Shown here: positions 1 to 5,748 of the stretch, one piece after another
Layout of the letters: every line of letters starts with the position of its first letter
Numbering within the stretch: the first letter of the stretch is position 1
DNA from: Candidatus Thorarchaeota archaeon
GTDB lineage: Archaea > Asgardarchaeota > Thorarchaeia > Thorarchaeales > Thorarchaeaceae
Reading direction: 5' to 3'
Assembly: GCA_016839345.1 (NCBI GenBank)
Contig: JAEOUL010000273.1
Span: 1 to 16,416, forward strand
Length of the DNA stretch: 16,416 nucleotides
The notes under the pieces: model-generated
What the model saw: only the letters and a program-made list of their open reading frames with translations
The model's database searches: none
What the model was told of the DNA's origin: nothing
Translations under genes and position numbers: made by a program

Positions 1-930
1 GCACCAGATTATCCAGGTCCTGGGCGCCTCTGGGAGATAGTCGAGAAACACCATATTTCGATACTTGGTGTATCACCAACACTGATTCGACTCTTGATGA
101 CCTATGGAGAAGAACCAGTCGAACCTCATGATTTGTCTTCGCTCCGTTACTTTGGGTCCACCGGTGAACCTTGGAATCCTGACCCATGGATGTGGCTCTT
201 TGAGAAAGTTGGGAAGAAGAAGGTTCCAATCATCAACTATTCTGGTGGAACAGAGATATCTGGAGGCATCGTGATGGGTAATCCCATATTGCCCCTCAAA
301 GCTTGTGCTTTCTCTGGACCATGTCCTGGGATTGCTGCTGATGTGTTCGATGAGGCTGGCAAGCCACTTAGAAATAAGGTTGGAGAACTTGTCATAAAAT
401 CTCCCTGGATTGGAATGACACGTGGATTCTGGAAAAATCCTGAACGGTATGAGAATACCTACTGGTCTCGATGGGACAATACATGGGTCCATGGTGATTT
501 TGCTGCAATTGACTCAGATGGACTCTGGTATATCCTTGGAAGGTCTGATGATATCATCAAGGTCGCGGGTAAGAGATTCGGGCCTGCAGAGGCTGAATCA
601 ATAATCGTTAGCCATCCTTCAGTAGCTGAGGCTGCAACGATAGGAGTTCCTCATAAAATCAAGCTCAACGAACTTGTTGTATTCTGTGTACTGAATCCTG
701 GAAATGAGCCATCTGAGAAACTCAGAGAGGAACTCAAACAGTCAGTAGCTATTGCGATGGGTAAACCACTCACTCCTCGTGATGTACTGTTTGTATCTGA
801 CTTACCTAAGACGCGGAATGCGAAAGTGATGCGAAGGATGATCCGTGCAGCATATCTTGGAGAAGATCCAGGCGATACAGATTCACTAGTCAATCCGGAG
901 GCTGTAGAGGAGATTAGACGCGCAAAATAG
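1..930 (+). CDS. Acetyl-CoA-synthetase-like AMP-forming acyl-CoA ligase, C-terminal part
   Basis: The frame is open from base 1, so the N-terminus lies outside the window and about 309 residues are visible. Members of the ANL (AMP-forming) superfamily activate a carboxylic acid with ATP and transfer it to CoA. Visible signs are an Acs-like stretch before the first ATG ([16 protein letters not shown]), a TEISGG segment where Acs has TETGG (A5 region), the hinge segment [13 protein letters not shown] (A8) and the C-terminal [10 protein letters not shown] motif. The Lys encoded at 823-825 matches the acetylation-controlled catalytic lysine of Acs, although the residue before it is Ala rather than the usual Gly. 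The tail ([19 protein letters not shown]) also resembles Acs. The substrate cannot be told from this half; acetate, propionate or another short acid is possible. It converges on the ribonucleotide reductase gene with only 2 nt between stop codons. Confidence 0.88.
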   Translation, partial: APDYPGPGRLWEIVEKHHISILGVSPTLIRLLMTYGEEPVEPHDLSSLRYFGSTGEPWNPDPWMWLFEKVGKKKVPIINYSGGTEISGGIVMGNPILPLKACAFSGPCPGIAADVFDEAGKPLRNKVGELVIKSPWIGMTRGFWKNPERYENTYWSRWDNTWVHGDFAAIDSDGLWYILGRSDDIIKVAGKRFGPAEAESIIVSHPSVAEAATIGVPHKIKLNELVVFCVLNPGNEPSEKLREELKQSVAIAMGKPLTPRDVLFVSDLPKTRNAKVMRRMIRAAYLGEDPGDTDSLVNPEAVEEIRRAK

Positions 931-932
931 TT

Positions 933-2942
933 TCAACCGTCACAATCCTGACATCCAGCATAGAGAACTTGAACCCCGCCAAGGCATCCGTCTCGGAATA
1001 CAGTTGTTCCTTTGAGCTGCAGCTGGTCCGCCAACAAGAAAATTCGCTCAACATCCTCCGTCGTGGCACTGTTTGGAAGGTTGACAGTCTTACTCACGGC
1101 ATTGTCAGTATGTTTCTGAAAGGCACCTTGCATTCTAACATGCCACTCTGGGTCAATCTCATGTGCTGCCTTGAAGACTTGCTTCACATCATCTGGAACC
1201 ACATCAATATGTTGCACAGAACCAGTTTTTGCTACTTCATGTTCGACCTCGTCACTCCAGAATCCTCGATCTATTGCTATCTTTTCAAAGAGTGGGCTGA
1301 CTTCACTCAGGTGTATTCCCTCTGCCAGCATTCGACTATGAGCTATCGCAAAGAGTGGTTCAATACCACTACTTGTCTGCGCAATTAGACTGATGCTTCC
1401 AGTGGGTGCGATAGTGATAAGACTTGCATTCCTTTTCCATTTGTTGCGTTTCTTCAATAATGCAAAGTTCTCGAAGTTACCCCTGATTTTGGCGAGTTCA
1501 GTTGATGCTCTCTCAGCTTTCTGTCGGATGAAGGACATAATCTCCTCCGCTTTCTCTAGCCCCTTAACAGAATCATAGGGAATTCCCAATTTGATAAGAA
1601 GTTCAGCAAATCCCATGATACCTAGTCCTATCTTCCTATTGGTCTTCGTGACCTGCTCGATTTCTTTCACTGGGAATACGTTTAGATCGATGATGTTGTC
1701 AAGAAAGCGTACTGCTAATCTTACGACTTCTTCAAGTCTTGACCAGTTTATCTCCCCATCTTCGACCATTCTCGAGAGGTTGATACTTCCCAGAACACAG
1801 GATTCGTAGGGCAATAGAGGTTGCTCACCACATGGGTTAGTTGACTCTATGAGTTCTCCATTCAATGGATGTTCATCATTGATGCGGTCAATGAAAATGA
1901 TGCCCGGGTCTCCAGTACTCCACGCATTATGTACAATTGCATCGAAAATCACTCTGGCACTAATGTTCATAATCACCTTCTTTGTATGGGGAGCGACTAA
2001 TTCGATCTCTCCATCAATCTTGAGGGCTTTTAGAAATGGTTTTGTCAATGAAACTGAGATGTTGAAATTTCTGAATGACTGTTTATCAGACTTGCATGCT
2101 ACGAACTCCATTATGTCTGGATGGTCACAACGAAGAATGGCCATATTTGCTCCTCTTCTGCGCCCGCCTTGTTTGATGATCTCTGTGGCCGCATCGTAAA
2201 CTTTCATGAAGCTCAATGGTCCACTAGCCACTCCTCCTGTTGTCCCTACTGTGGATCCTACTGGTCTCAACCTAGAAAATGAGAAACCAGTCCCTCCTCC
2301 TGATTTCTGAACAATTGCCATATTTTGGAGTGATGTGAATATTGAGGTCATGTTGTCCTCAATTGGAAGCACGAAACAAGCACTACATTGACCAATCTCT
2401 GTACCTGCATTGAACAGAGTTGGACTATTTGGAAGGAACTCAAGATTCGCCATCATATAGTAGAAGAGATCATCATACTCCTGTACATCTACATTCTCAT
2501 CATACTTCTTCTCAATACTCGCCACTGCTCCTGAAACTCTCCGAAACAACTGAGATGGAGTTTCAGTAGGAGTTCCATCCTCGTCCTTCAGAAGATATCT
2601 AGAGAGAACTGTTGCCGCATTGGGACCAAACTTGAGGTCGTCCACAACCCCCATCATCTGGAGAATCTTACGAGCCTCATGGTGTTTCTCACGATATTTC
2701 ATATATCGTCGAGCAATCTCTGTAAATCCACGTAACATGAGGGTGTCTTCAACTATGTCCTGAATCTCCTCAATGTGAATTACATCTCGCTTCTGTTCGT
2801 TAATAATCTGGACTACTTCCTTTGTCAACCCACGAACTGGAGCTGTATCTGCGTTTATTGATTCGAATGCCTTTGTGATGGCTGCTTCAATCTTCGAATC
2901 ATCAAAATCTACTATTCTCTTATCTCGTTTCTCAACTTTCAA
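933..2942 (-). CDS. nrdJ: Adenosylcobalamin-dependent (class II) ribonucleoside-diphosphate reductase
   Basis: This enzyme makes deoxyribonucleotides from ribonucleotides by radical chemistry without needing oxygen. It has 669 residues. An N-terminal ATP-cone (about 1-90) suggests allosteric activity control. The barrel follows, with first redox Cys C189 (SACFVLP), the radical/proton pair C371 and E373 in NPCGEQ, and second redox Cys C382. The 11-residue spacing between C371 and C382 equals that of the Thermotoga class II enzyme. A PTGSIS loop is present and the tail ends in a CxxC pair (C664, C667) that would pass electrons from thioredoxin or a similar donor. No intein is visible. The start is TTG: a TGA stop lies in frame at 2955-2957, a GAGGA ribosome binding site sits 9 nt upstream, and the ATP-cone begins at once. 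It is divergent from the UV-damage glycosylase gene and convergent with the ligase gene. No class I small subunit is seen, which fits class II. Confidence 0.95.
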   Translation of the reverse strand: MKVEKRDKRIVDFDDSKIEAAITKAFESINADTAPVRGLTKEVVQIINEQKRDVIHIEEIQDIVEDTLMLRGFTEIARRYMKYREKHHEARKILQMMGVVDDLKFGPNAATVLSRYLLKDEDGTPTETPSQLFRRVSGAVASIEKKYDENVDVQEYDDLFYYMMANLEFLPNSPTLFNAGTEIGQCSACFVLPIEDNMTSIFTSLQNMAIVQKSGGGTGFSFSRLRPVGSTVGTTGGVASGPLSFMKVYDAATEIIKQGGRRRGANMAILRCDHPDIMEFVACKSDKQSFRNFNISVSLTKPFLKALKIDGEIELVAPHTKKVIMNISARVIFDAIVHNAWSTGDPGIIFIDRINDEHPLNGELIESTNPCGEQPLLPYESCVLGSINLSRMVEDGEINWSRLEEVVRLAVRFLDNIIDLNVFPVKEIEQVTKTNRKIGLGIMGFAELLIKLGIPYDSVKGLEKAEEIMSFIRQKAERASTELAKIRGNFENFALLKKRNKWKRNASLITIAPTGSISLIAQTSSGIEPLFAIAHSRMLAEGIHLSEVSPLFEKIAIDRGFWSDEVEHEVAKTGSVQHIDVVPDDVKQVFKAAHEIDPEWHVRMQGAFQKHTDNAVSKTVNLPNSATTEDVERIFLLADQLQLKGTTVFRDGCLGGVQVLYAGCQDCDG

Positions 2943-2995
2943 CGTAGTTATTCCTCACCAGCGGATTCTCTCTCACAAGTTGAATTGACAAATAG

Positions 2996-3020
2996 GCTAT
3001 AAGCCCCTCTTCTATATATG
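2996..3020. promoter_or_regulatory. Divergent TATA-like elements between nrdJ and the DNA glycosylase gene
   Basis: CTATAAG at 2997-3003 lies about 30 nt before the glycosylase ATG at 3032, which would give an almost leaderless transcript. A second element, TATATATGA at 3012-3020, is read on the minus strand as TCATATATA and would place the nrdJ transcription start near 2985-2990, leaving a leader of roughly 45 nt that holds the GAGGA ribosome binding site. Assignments rest on sequence spacing only. Confidence 0.45.
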
Positions 3021-3031
3021 ATTCTCCCAAG

Positions 3032-3442
3032 ATGAGATTATGGAGCATTCACCCAAAGTACCTTGATTCGAAGGGTCTAGTTGCACTATGGAGAGAATCT
3101 CTACTTGCACAAAAGGTTCTTCGAGGCAAGACGAAAGGATATAGATACCATCCCCAACTTGATAGGTTCAAGAACTCAGAGAATCCTGTAGCTTCAATTG
3201 GTATGTATTTGTTTCATATCTATCAAGAGAGCCTTGAAAGAAACTACAACTTCCAACCCTCGAAGATTCACCTGGTTGAGAATGTTCCCAAAATTAGAAT
3301 CTCACTCGCACTATTGCGTTCTGAATTTCAACATCTTCTAGGCAAGCTGAGATCACGCGACACTAAGAGATTCAATCAATTGATCTCAGTGAAGAAAATT
3401 GATCCTCACCCATCCTTTGAAGTGTCATCATCAGATGAATGA
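3032..3442 (+). CDS. Pyrimidine-dimer DNA glycosylase / T4 endonuclease V-like protein
   Basis: Proteins of this family (Pfam Pyr_excise) cut the glycosyl bond of UV-induced pyrimidine dimers and then nick the abasic site. The 136 residues open with MRLWSIHPKYLDSKGLVALW, the signature of the cellular branch of the family, followed by RESLLAQKVL and GYRYHPQLDRF. E22 in LWRE lines up with T4 endonuclease V Glu23 in YRE, the catalytic acid. Length is close to the T4 enzyme (138). The phage enzyme uses the amino group of Thr2 after Met removal. Here residue 2 is Arg, before which Met is normally kept, so the nucleophile would have to be the Met1 amino group or another amine. The start is fixed by the family N-terminus; there is no ribosome binding site but a TATA-like box lies about 30 nt upstream. 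It stands alone, divergent from nrdJ, so DNA repair and dNTP supply share an intergenic region. Confidence 0.85.
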   Translation: MRLWSIHPKYLDSKGLVALWRESLLAQKVLRGKTKGYRYHPQLDRFKNSENPVASIGMYLFHIYQESLERNYNFQPSKIHLVENVPKIRISLALLRSEFQHLLGKLRSRDTKRFNQLISVKKIDPHPSFEVSSSDE

Positions 3443-3473
3443 TGACTCAGAAGAACTCGCATTATTCCAGCGG

Positions 3474-3569
3474 TTACCAATCATTGTCATCATTCCATTC
3501 TTCGTCATCCCACTCTTCCTCTTCATTCTCCCATAAGTCAACATCCTCTACATAGAACAAAGATTCCAT
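3474..3569 (-). CDS. Possible acidic Trp-rich micro-protein (31 aa)
   Basis: In the stretch between the glycosylase and the MarR gene the minus strand has an ATG ORF of 31 residues. It is very acidic (16 Asp/Glu, no Lys, Arg or His) with Trp at 13, 20, 25 and 31, ending in NDDNDW before TAA. A stop lies in frame just upstream (TGA, CTA, ATC, ATA, GAG, then ATG), so the start cannot move far. The bases before ATG (AGAG) are a weak ribosome binding site. A T/A-rich element (TTTAAT on the minus strand) lies about 25 nt upstream, compatible with a leaderless transcript. I do not recognise a family. Acidic Trp-spaced tails are often docking or interaction segments, but that is inference. Chance is a real alternative at this length. 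Confidence 0.35.
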   Translation of the reverse strand: MESLFYVEDVDLWENEEEEWDDEEWNDDNDW

Positions 3570-3678
3570 CTCTATGATTAGTCACAAATTCATTAAACTG
3601 TACACCTTTAATCGATTTCACTAATCAGAAGACATCTTGGTCCTTCTCAATCGTTACCAAATCTAGATTTGTACTAAT
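3570..3678. other. Intergenic stretch with a 14-bp palindrome downstream of the MarR gene
   Basis: No further ORF is seen here. CAAATCTAGATTTG at 3658-3671 is a perfect 14-bp palindrome just after the MarR stop codon. It has no T-tract, so it is not a clear terminator; its role is unknown. Confidence 0.4.
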
Positions 3679-4119
3679 TCATTGTGACTCTTGAGTGACT
3701 AGATTATCCAAGACTCTCTGAAGGTATACCTCAAACTGATCAATTTCCTCTGATTCAAAGCCTTTGTAGAAGATTTTAGTCATCTCCACTGAAACTTCGA
3801 TATAGACATTCAACATTTGTCGGGTTTTGTCGGTTAATTCAATCAGAACCTTGCGTCGGTCTTCCTCAGATGGAACACGTTTTACATGATCTGCGTTCTC
3901 AAGGCTGTCTAAAAGCTCACTCAGTGTAGATTTACGTAGCAGAGTTTTCTTGATTAGTTCGTTAATTGGAACGCCATCCTCCTGCCAGAGGGCAAACAGA
4001 ATTCTCCCCTGTCCAGGACCTATGTCGAGACCGCGTTCTTTGAGAAGCTCTGAAAAGACCCTTCTTCCAAGATGATGAATCTGGGTAACTAGAAATCCGC
4101 CCCGTCTTTGTGACATCAT
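3679..4119 (-). CDS. MarR-family transcriptional regulator
   Basis: This is a homodimeric winged-helix DNA-binding protein of 146 residues, the usual MarR size. The central part holds the helix-turn-helix (PINELIKKTLLRKSTLSELLDSLE, about 51-74) and the wing with the family signature EEDRRKVLIELT (about 85-96). Long helices at both ends would form the dimer interface. It starts with two consecutive ATG codons. The first overlaps the stop of the upstream flavin split-barrel gene by 4 nt (ATGA), so the two are translationally coupled. MarR proteins usually repress their own operon and are released by small phenolic or oxidising ligands. The tandem repeats at 4608-4642, in the promoter of the pair, are the natural operator candidates. 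The ligand cannot be told from sequence. Confidence 0.9.
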   Translation of the reverse strand: MMSQRRGGFLVTQIHHLGRRVFSELLKERGLDIGPGQGRILFALWQEDGVPINELIKKTLLRKSTLSELLDSLENADHVKRVPSEEDRRKVLIELTDKTRQMLNVYIEVSVEMTKIFYKGFESEEIDQFEVYLQRVLDNLVTQESQ

Positions 4120-4598
4120 TTTCCATCACCTAACTCCAATCTGAAAGTCATACTGCCTGCCCAGCCTTTGGCAACATTTGGAACCATTCTGAGAAGAGTA
4201 TGATCAGGGTCATCGTATCCCTTAGGATAGTATCTTTCCCAGCCCTCATGCCATAGAGTTTTCTTCAACTCCAAATCATCTACAATCTCTATCTCTCCTC
4301 CAAACATAACCCCCCTCCATTCGTCGGGATTGCAATAATAGACAGAAACTTCTGGTCTAATTTTTATTTCAGTAATTTTGGTGGAGGATGTGTTTGTCGA
4401 GAAAATAATCGTAAAATCCTCCCGATGCTTATCAAAAAGTGGAATCAGCTTTGGAAATCGCTCCTTATTTCGAAGATTGAACATTGCTCTCGTTTGAGGA
4501 AATCCCTTCTCATCAACAGTTGTCAAATATGCGGGCCAGCCAGTTTCCAACAGGTTCAGACACATCTCTCTAATTTCTTTCTTCTTCAATTCAGACAA
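4116..4598 (-). CDS. Pyridoxamine 5'-phosphate oxidase-like FMN-binding split-barrel protein
   Basis: The 160 residues match the 'general stress protein 26' type of flavin split barrel: an N-terminal helix, then WPAYLTTVDEKGFPQTRAMF (first strands and flavin-contacting region), TIIFSTNTSSTKITEI, VSVYYCNP and a C-terminal strand GSMTFRLE. Such proteins bind FMN or F420 and reduce small molecules; the substrate is unknown. The 160-residue form starts at TTG (4598); the in-frame codon two before it is TGA. The GAAGG motif sits directly against this TTG, so translation could instead begin at the TTG of residue 4 (better spacing) or at the ATG of residue 12. It is the first gene of a two-gene unit with the MarR regulator, an arrangement typical of a drug- or redox-responsive reductase under its own repressor. 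Confidence 0.8.
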   Translation of the reverse strand: MSELKKKEIREMCLNLLETGWPAYLTTVDEKGFPQTRAMFNLRNKERFPKLIPLFDKHREDFTIIFSTNTSSTKITEIKIRPEVSVYYCNPDEWRGVMFGGEIEIVDDLELKKTLWHEGWERYYPKGYDDPDHTLLRMVPNVAKGWAGSMTFRLELGDGK

Positions 4599-4607
4599 CC
4601 TTCAATT

Positions 4608-4642
4608 TAGTTCGGAACCTAATCAACTAGTTCGGTTCCTAA
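4608..4642. promoter_or_regulatory. Tandem operator-like repeats upstream of the split-barrel/marR unit
   Basis: TAGTTCGGAACCTAA (4608-4622) is followed by TAGTTCGGTTCCTAA (4628-4642). They agree at 13 of 15 positions and are spaced exactly 20 bp apart, about two helical turns. The first contains the perfect 9-bp inverted repeat GTTCGGAAC. A weaker third copy core (TGGTTCGG) is at 4656-4663, out of register at 28 bp. The minus-strand TATA-like box TATATTAG lies just beyond at about 4643-4650, so the repeats cover the expected transcription start of the split-barrel gene. That is the position expected for a MarR repressor. Confidence 0.55.
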
Positions 4643-4682
4643 CTAATATAACTTTTGGTTCGGGTTGCGGAAAATCTGCCGC

Positions 4683-4696
4683 CTTATATACTAAAT
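4683..4696 (+). promoter_or_regulatory. Promoter core of first single-cyclin TFB gene
   Basis: CTTATATACTAAAT, a strong archaeal TATA-type element, begins 31 nt before the ATG at 4714, which predicts a leaderless or near-leaderless mRNA. The same 14 bases recur before the second gene at 5079-5092, 30 nt before its ATG. Confidence 0.65.
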
Positions 4697-4713
4697 CTGA
4701 TGCATATTTTCAC

Positions 4714-5046
4714 ATGAGAATTCAATCTTTGAAGAAAAGAAGTGTTGAGATCCATGTTTCACAAATCCTTGATGCTTTAGAATCAACTGAAGCTGTGCGA
4801 AACATGACAACGAATCTACTGAAGATGTGTGATGAATATGGTATTCTTGAATCAAAGAATCCCTTGGGTGAGGCTGCTGGAATTATCTACATTGCTGGAA
4901 TTCTAACGAATCATCCTGTCACTCTTTTGAGGATAGCTCGGAATGCAGGAACATCTCCAAAGACCGTCAGGAAATACAAGACATACCTAGCAAGTAACCT
5001 CAAGACCAAGAAAGAATGGCCTAGTCTTCCGTTGAAAGGAAAGTGA
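4714..5046 (+). CDS. Single-cyclin-box TFIIB (TFB)-like protein, copy 1
   Basis: TFB bridges TATA-binding protein and RNA polymerase in archaea and normally has a zinc ribbon, a B-reader/linker and two cyclin repeats (about 300 residues). This protein has only 110 residues and shows one cyclin box. Its core, NPLGEAAGIIYIAGIL then LLRIARNAGTSPKTVRKYKTYL, matches helices 3-5 of a TFB repeat (AAAAIYIAS..., IA...G.TEVTIRNRYKEL), including the terminal helix-turn-helix of the second repeat. No cysteine pair for a zinc ribbon and no reader are present, so it is unlikely to replace TFB by itself. It could bind promoter DNA or TBP as a modulator (inference). The start is fixed by the leaderless promoter and there is no ribosome binding site. 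It lies 62 nt before a paralogue of the same layout. Confidence 0.75.
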   Translation: MRIQSLKKRSVEIHVSQILDALESTEAVRNMTTNLLKMCDEYGILESKNPLGEAAGIIYIAGILTNHPVTLLRIARNAGTSPKTVRKYKTYLASNLKTKKEWPSLPLKGK

Positions 5047-5078
5047 AAACAAATGAGTATTCAGATTTTTTCCATCTT

Positions 5079-5092
5079 CTTATATACTAAAT
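5079..5092 (+). promoter_or_regulatory. Promoter core of second single-cyclin TFB gene
   Basis: The same CTTATATACTAAAT as at 4683-4696, followed in both copies by one variable base and TGA (17 of 18 positions shared). It starts 30 nt before the ATG at 5109. AGAGG at 5096-5100 would be a ribosome binding site only if transcription begins further upstream than the box predicts. Confidence 0.65.
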
Positions 5093-5108
5093 ATGAGAGG
5101 TTTATTCC

Positions 5109-5414
5109 ATGACCGAATTCAGATATGAAGCAATTAGCCAATCAGCGAAGCAAGTTCTATCCGAACTACGTCTTCCTGAACAGACTCAGATAAGATGTCT
5201 GACCATCTTAGATGATAAGAGAACAAAGGAGATTCTCACTGAACGAAATACGAATGGCATAATCGCAGGTGCAATCTACATTGCCGCCATCCTGACAGAG
5301 AATAGACTCCCTCAACAGAGAATCGCTGAAGTAATGGACATCTCTGAGGCAACTATCAGGAAATACTATGTACAGCTAGTCAAGGTTCTTGAGATGAAGA
5401 GAAAAGAAGACTAG
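5109..5414 (+). CDS. Single-cyclin-box TFIIB (TFB)-like protein, copy 2
   Basis: The 101 residues form one cyclin repeat: helix 1 about 8-24 (EAISQSAKQVLSELRLP), helix 2 about 26-46, helix 3 NGIIAGAIYIAAIL (about 48-61), then PQQRIAEVMDISEATIRKYYVQL, the helix-turn-helix end of a TFB repeat. As in copy 1, the zinc ribbon, B-reader and other cyclin repeat are missing. The two copies share only the motif residues (for example G..AG.IYIA.IL and T[VI]RKY), so they are diverged paralogues, not a recent duplication, even though their promoter cores are identical. Its own promoter and a 62-nt gap separate it from copy 1. The stop codon overlaps the convergent PCP-reductase-like ORF by 4 nt. A role as an accessory or competing transcription factor is inference. 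Confidence 0.75.
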   Translation: MTEFRYEAISQSAKQVLSELRLPEQTQIRCLTILDDKRTKEILTERNTNGIIAGAIYIAAILTENRLPQQRIAEVMDISEATIRKYYVQLVKVLEMKRKED

Positions 5415-5554
5415 TTTTCCTTATCAGCATCACCTGTGTTTGTGACCCTTGCCATAAACTCGGGAGAGATGTGAGTCATTCCCTCAGCCTTAGCCTGCTC
5501 CACGATACCCTTGAAGAATCTCTTTAGAAAAACTCTAGGTACATTTATGATCAT
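5411..5554 (-). CDS. PCP-reductase-domain small protein (PF08369-like), N-terminus apparently lost
   Basis: The minus strand encodes 47 residues from ATG (5552-5554) to TAG: MIINVPRVFLKRFFKGIVEQ, then AKAEGMTHISPEFMARV. The spacing of vP, the basic helix, E..A...G and IspEfm fits the small domain found at the end of light-independent protochlorophyllide reductase subunits and as stand-alone archaeal proteins of about 55-60 residues. The frame continues upstream in family style as VTWDYAAGE, including the Trp these proteins usually have, but no start codon lies between ATG 5554 and the TGA at 5588-5590. Either the gene is truncated or frameshifted, or it uses a rare start. The neighbouring frame (an ATG at 5652-5654 running through DVDRYIERIHTDLTPS) could supply the N-terminus if one base were shifted near 5575-5590. 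The domain's function is unknown outside the reductase. Confidence 0.5.
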   Translation of the reverse strand: MIINVPRVFLKRFFKGIVEQAKAEGMTHISPEFMARVTNTGDADKEN

Positions 5555-5701
5555 TTCACCAGCTGCATAGTCCCAAGTGACTAGGAGTCAAGTCAGTGTG
5601 AATCCTCTCTATGTATCTATCCACGTCAATTAAAGAACAATTGAGCAAGTGCATGAGTCGCTCGGAAAGACATCTAACATAGTTATCTTGAATAGATGAT
5701 T
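5555..5701. other. Region between PCP-reductase-like ORF and surface-protein terminator
   Basis: No convincing intact gene. The minus strand has an open frame through here that stops at 5556-5558, in a different phase from the PCP-like ORF; it may hold a frameshifted 5' end of that gene. Apart from this I see nothing. Confidence 0.3.
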
Positions 5702-5741
5702 TGAAAAAAAGGGTTTGAGGAGGTAGACAAGCCACCTCCTC
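5702..5741 (-). terminator. Stem-loop plus T-tract terminator of the surface-protein gene
   Basis: GAGGAGGT (5717-5724) and ACCTCCTC (5734-5741) form a perfect 8-bp stem with a 9-nt loop. Read on the minus strand it starts 7 nt after the stop codon and is followed by a run of seven T (A-run at 5704-5710). This is a textbook factor-independent layout and also suits archaeal T-tract termination. Confidence 0.75.
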
Positions 5742-5748
5742 TGGTGTA

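Noticed and set aside
969..2199. Several plus-strand open frames (for example 969-1388, 1393-1578, 1591-1809, 1849-2199)
   Set aside because: They lie wholly inside the minus-strand ribonucleotide reductase gene, whose motifs are unmistakable; translations look like antisense composition.
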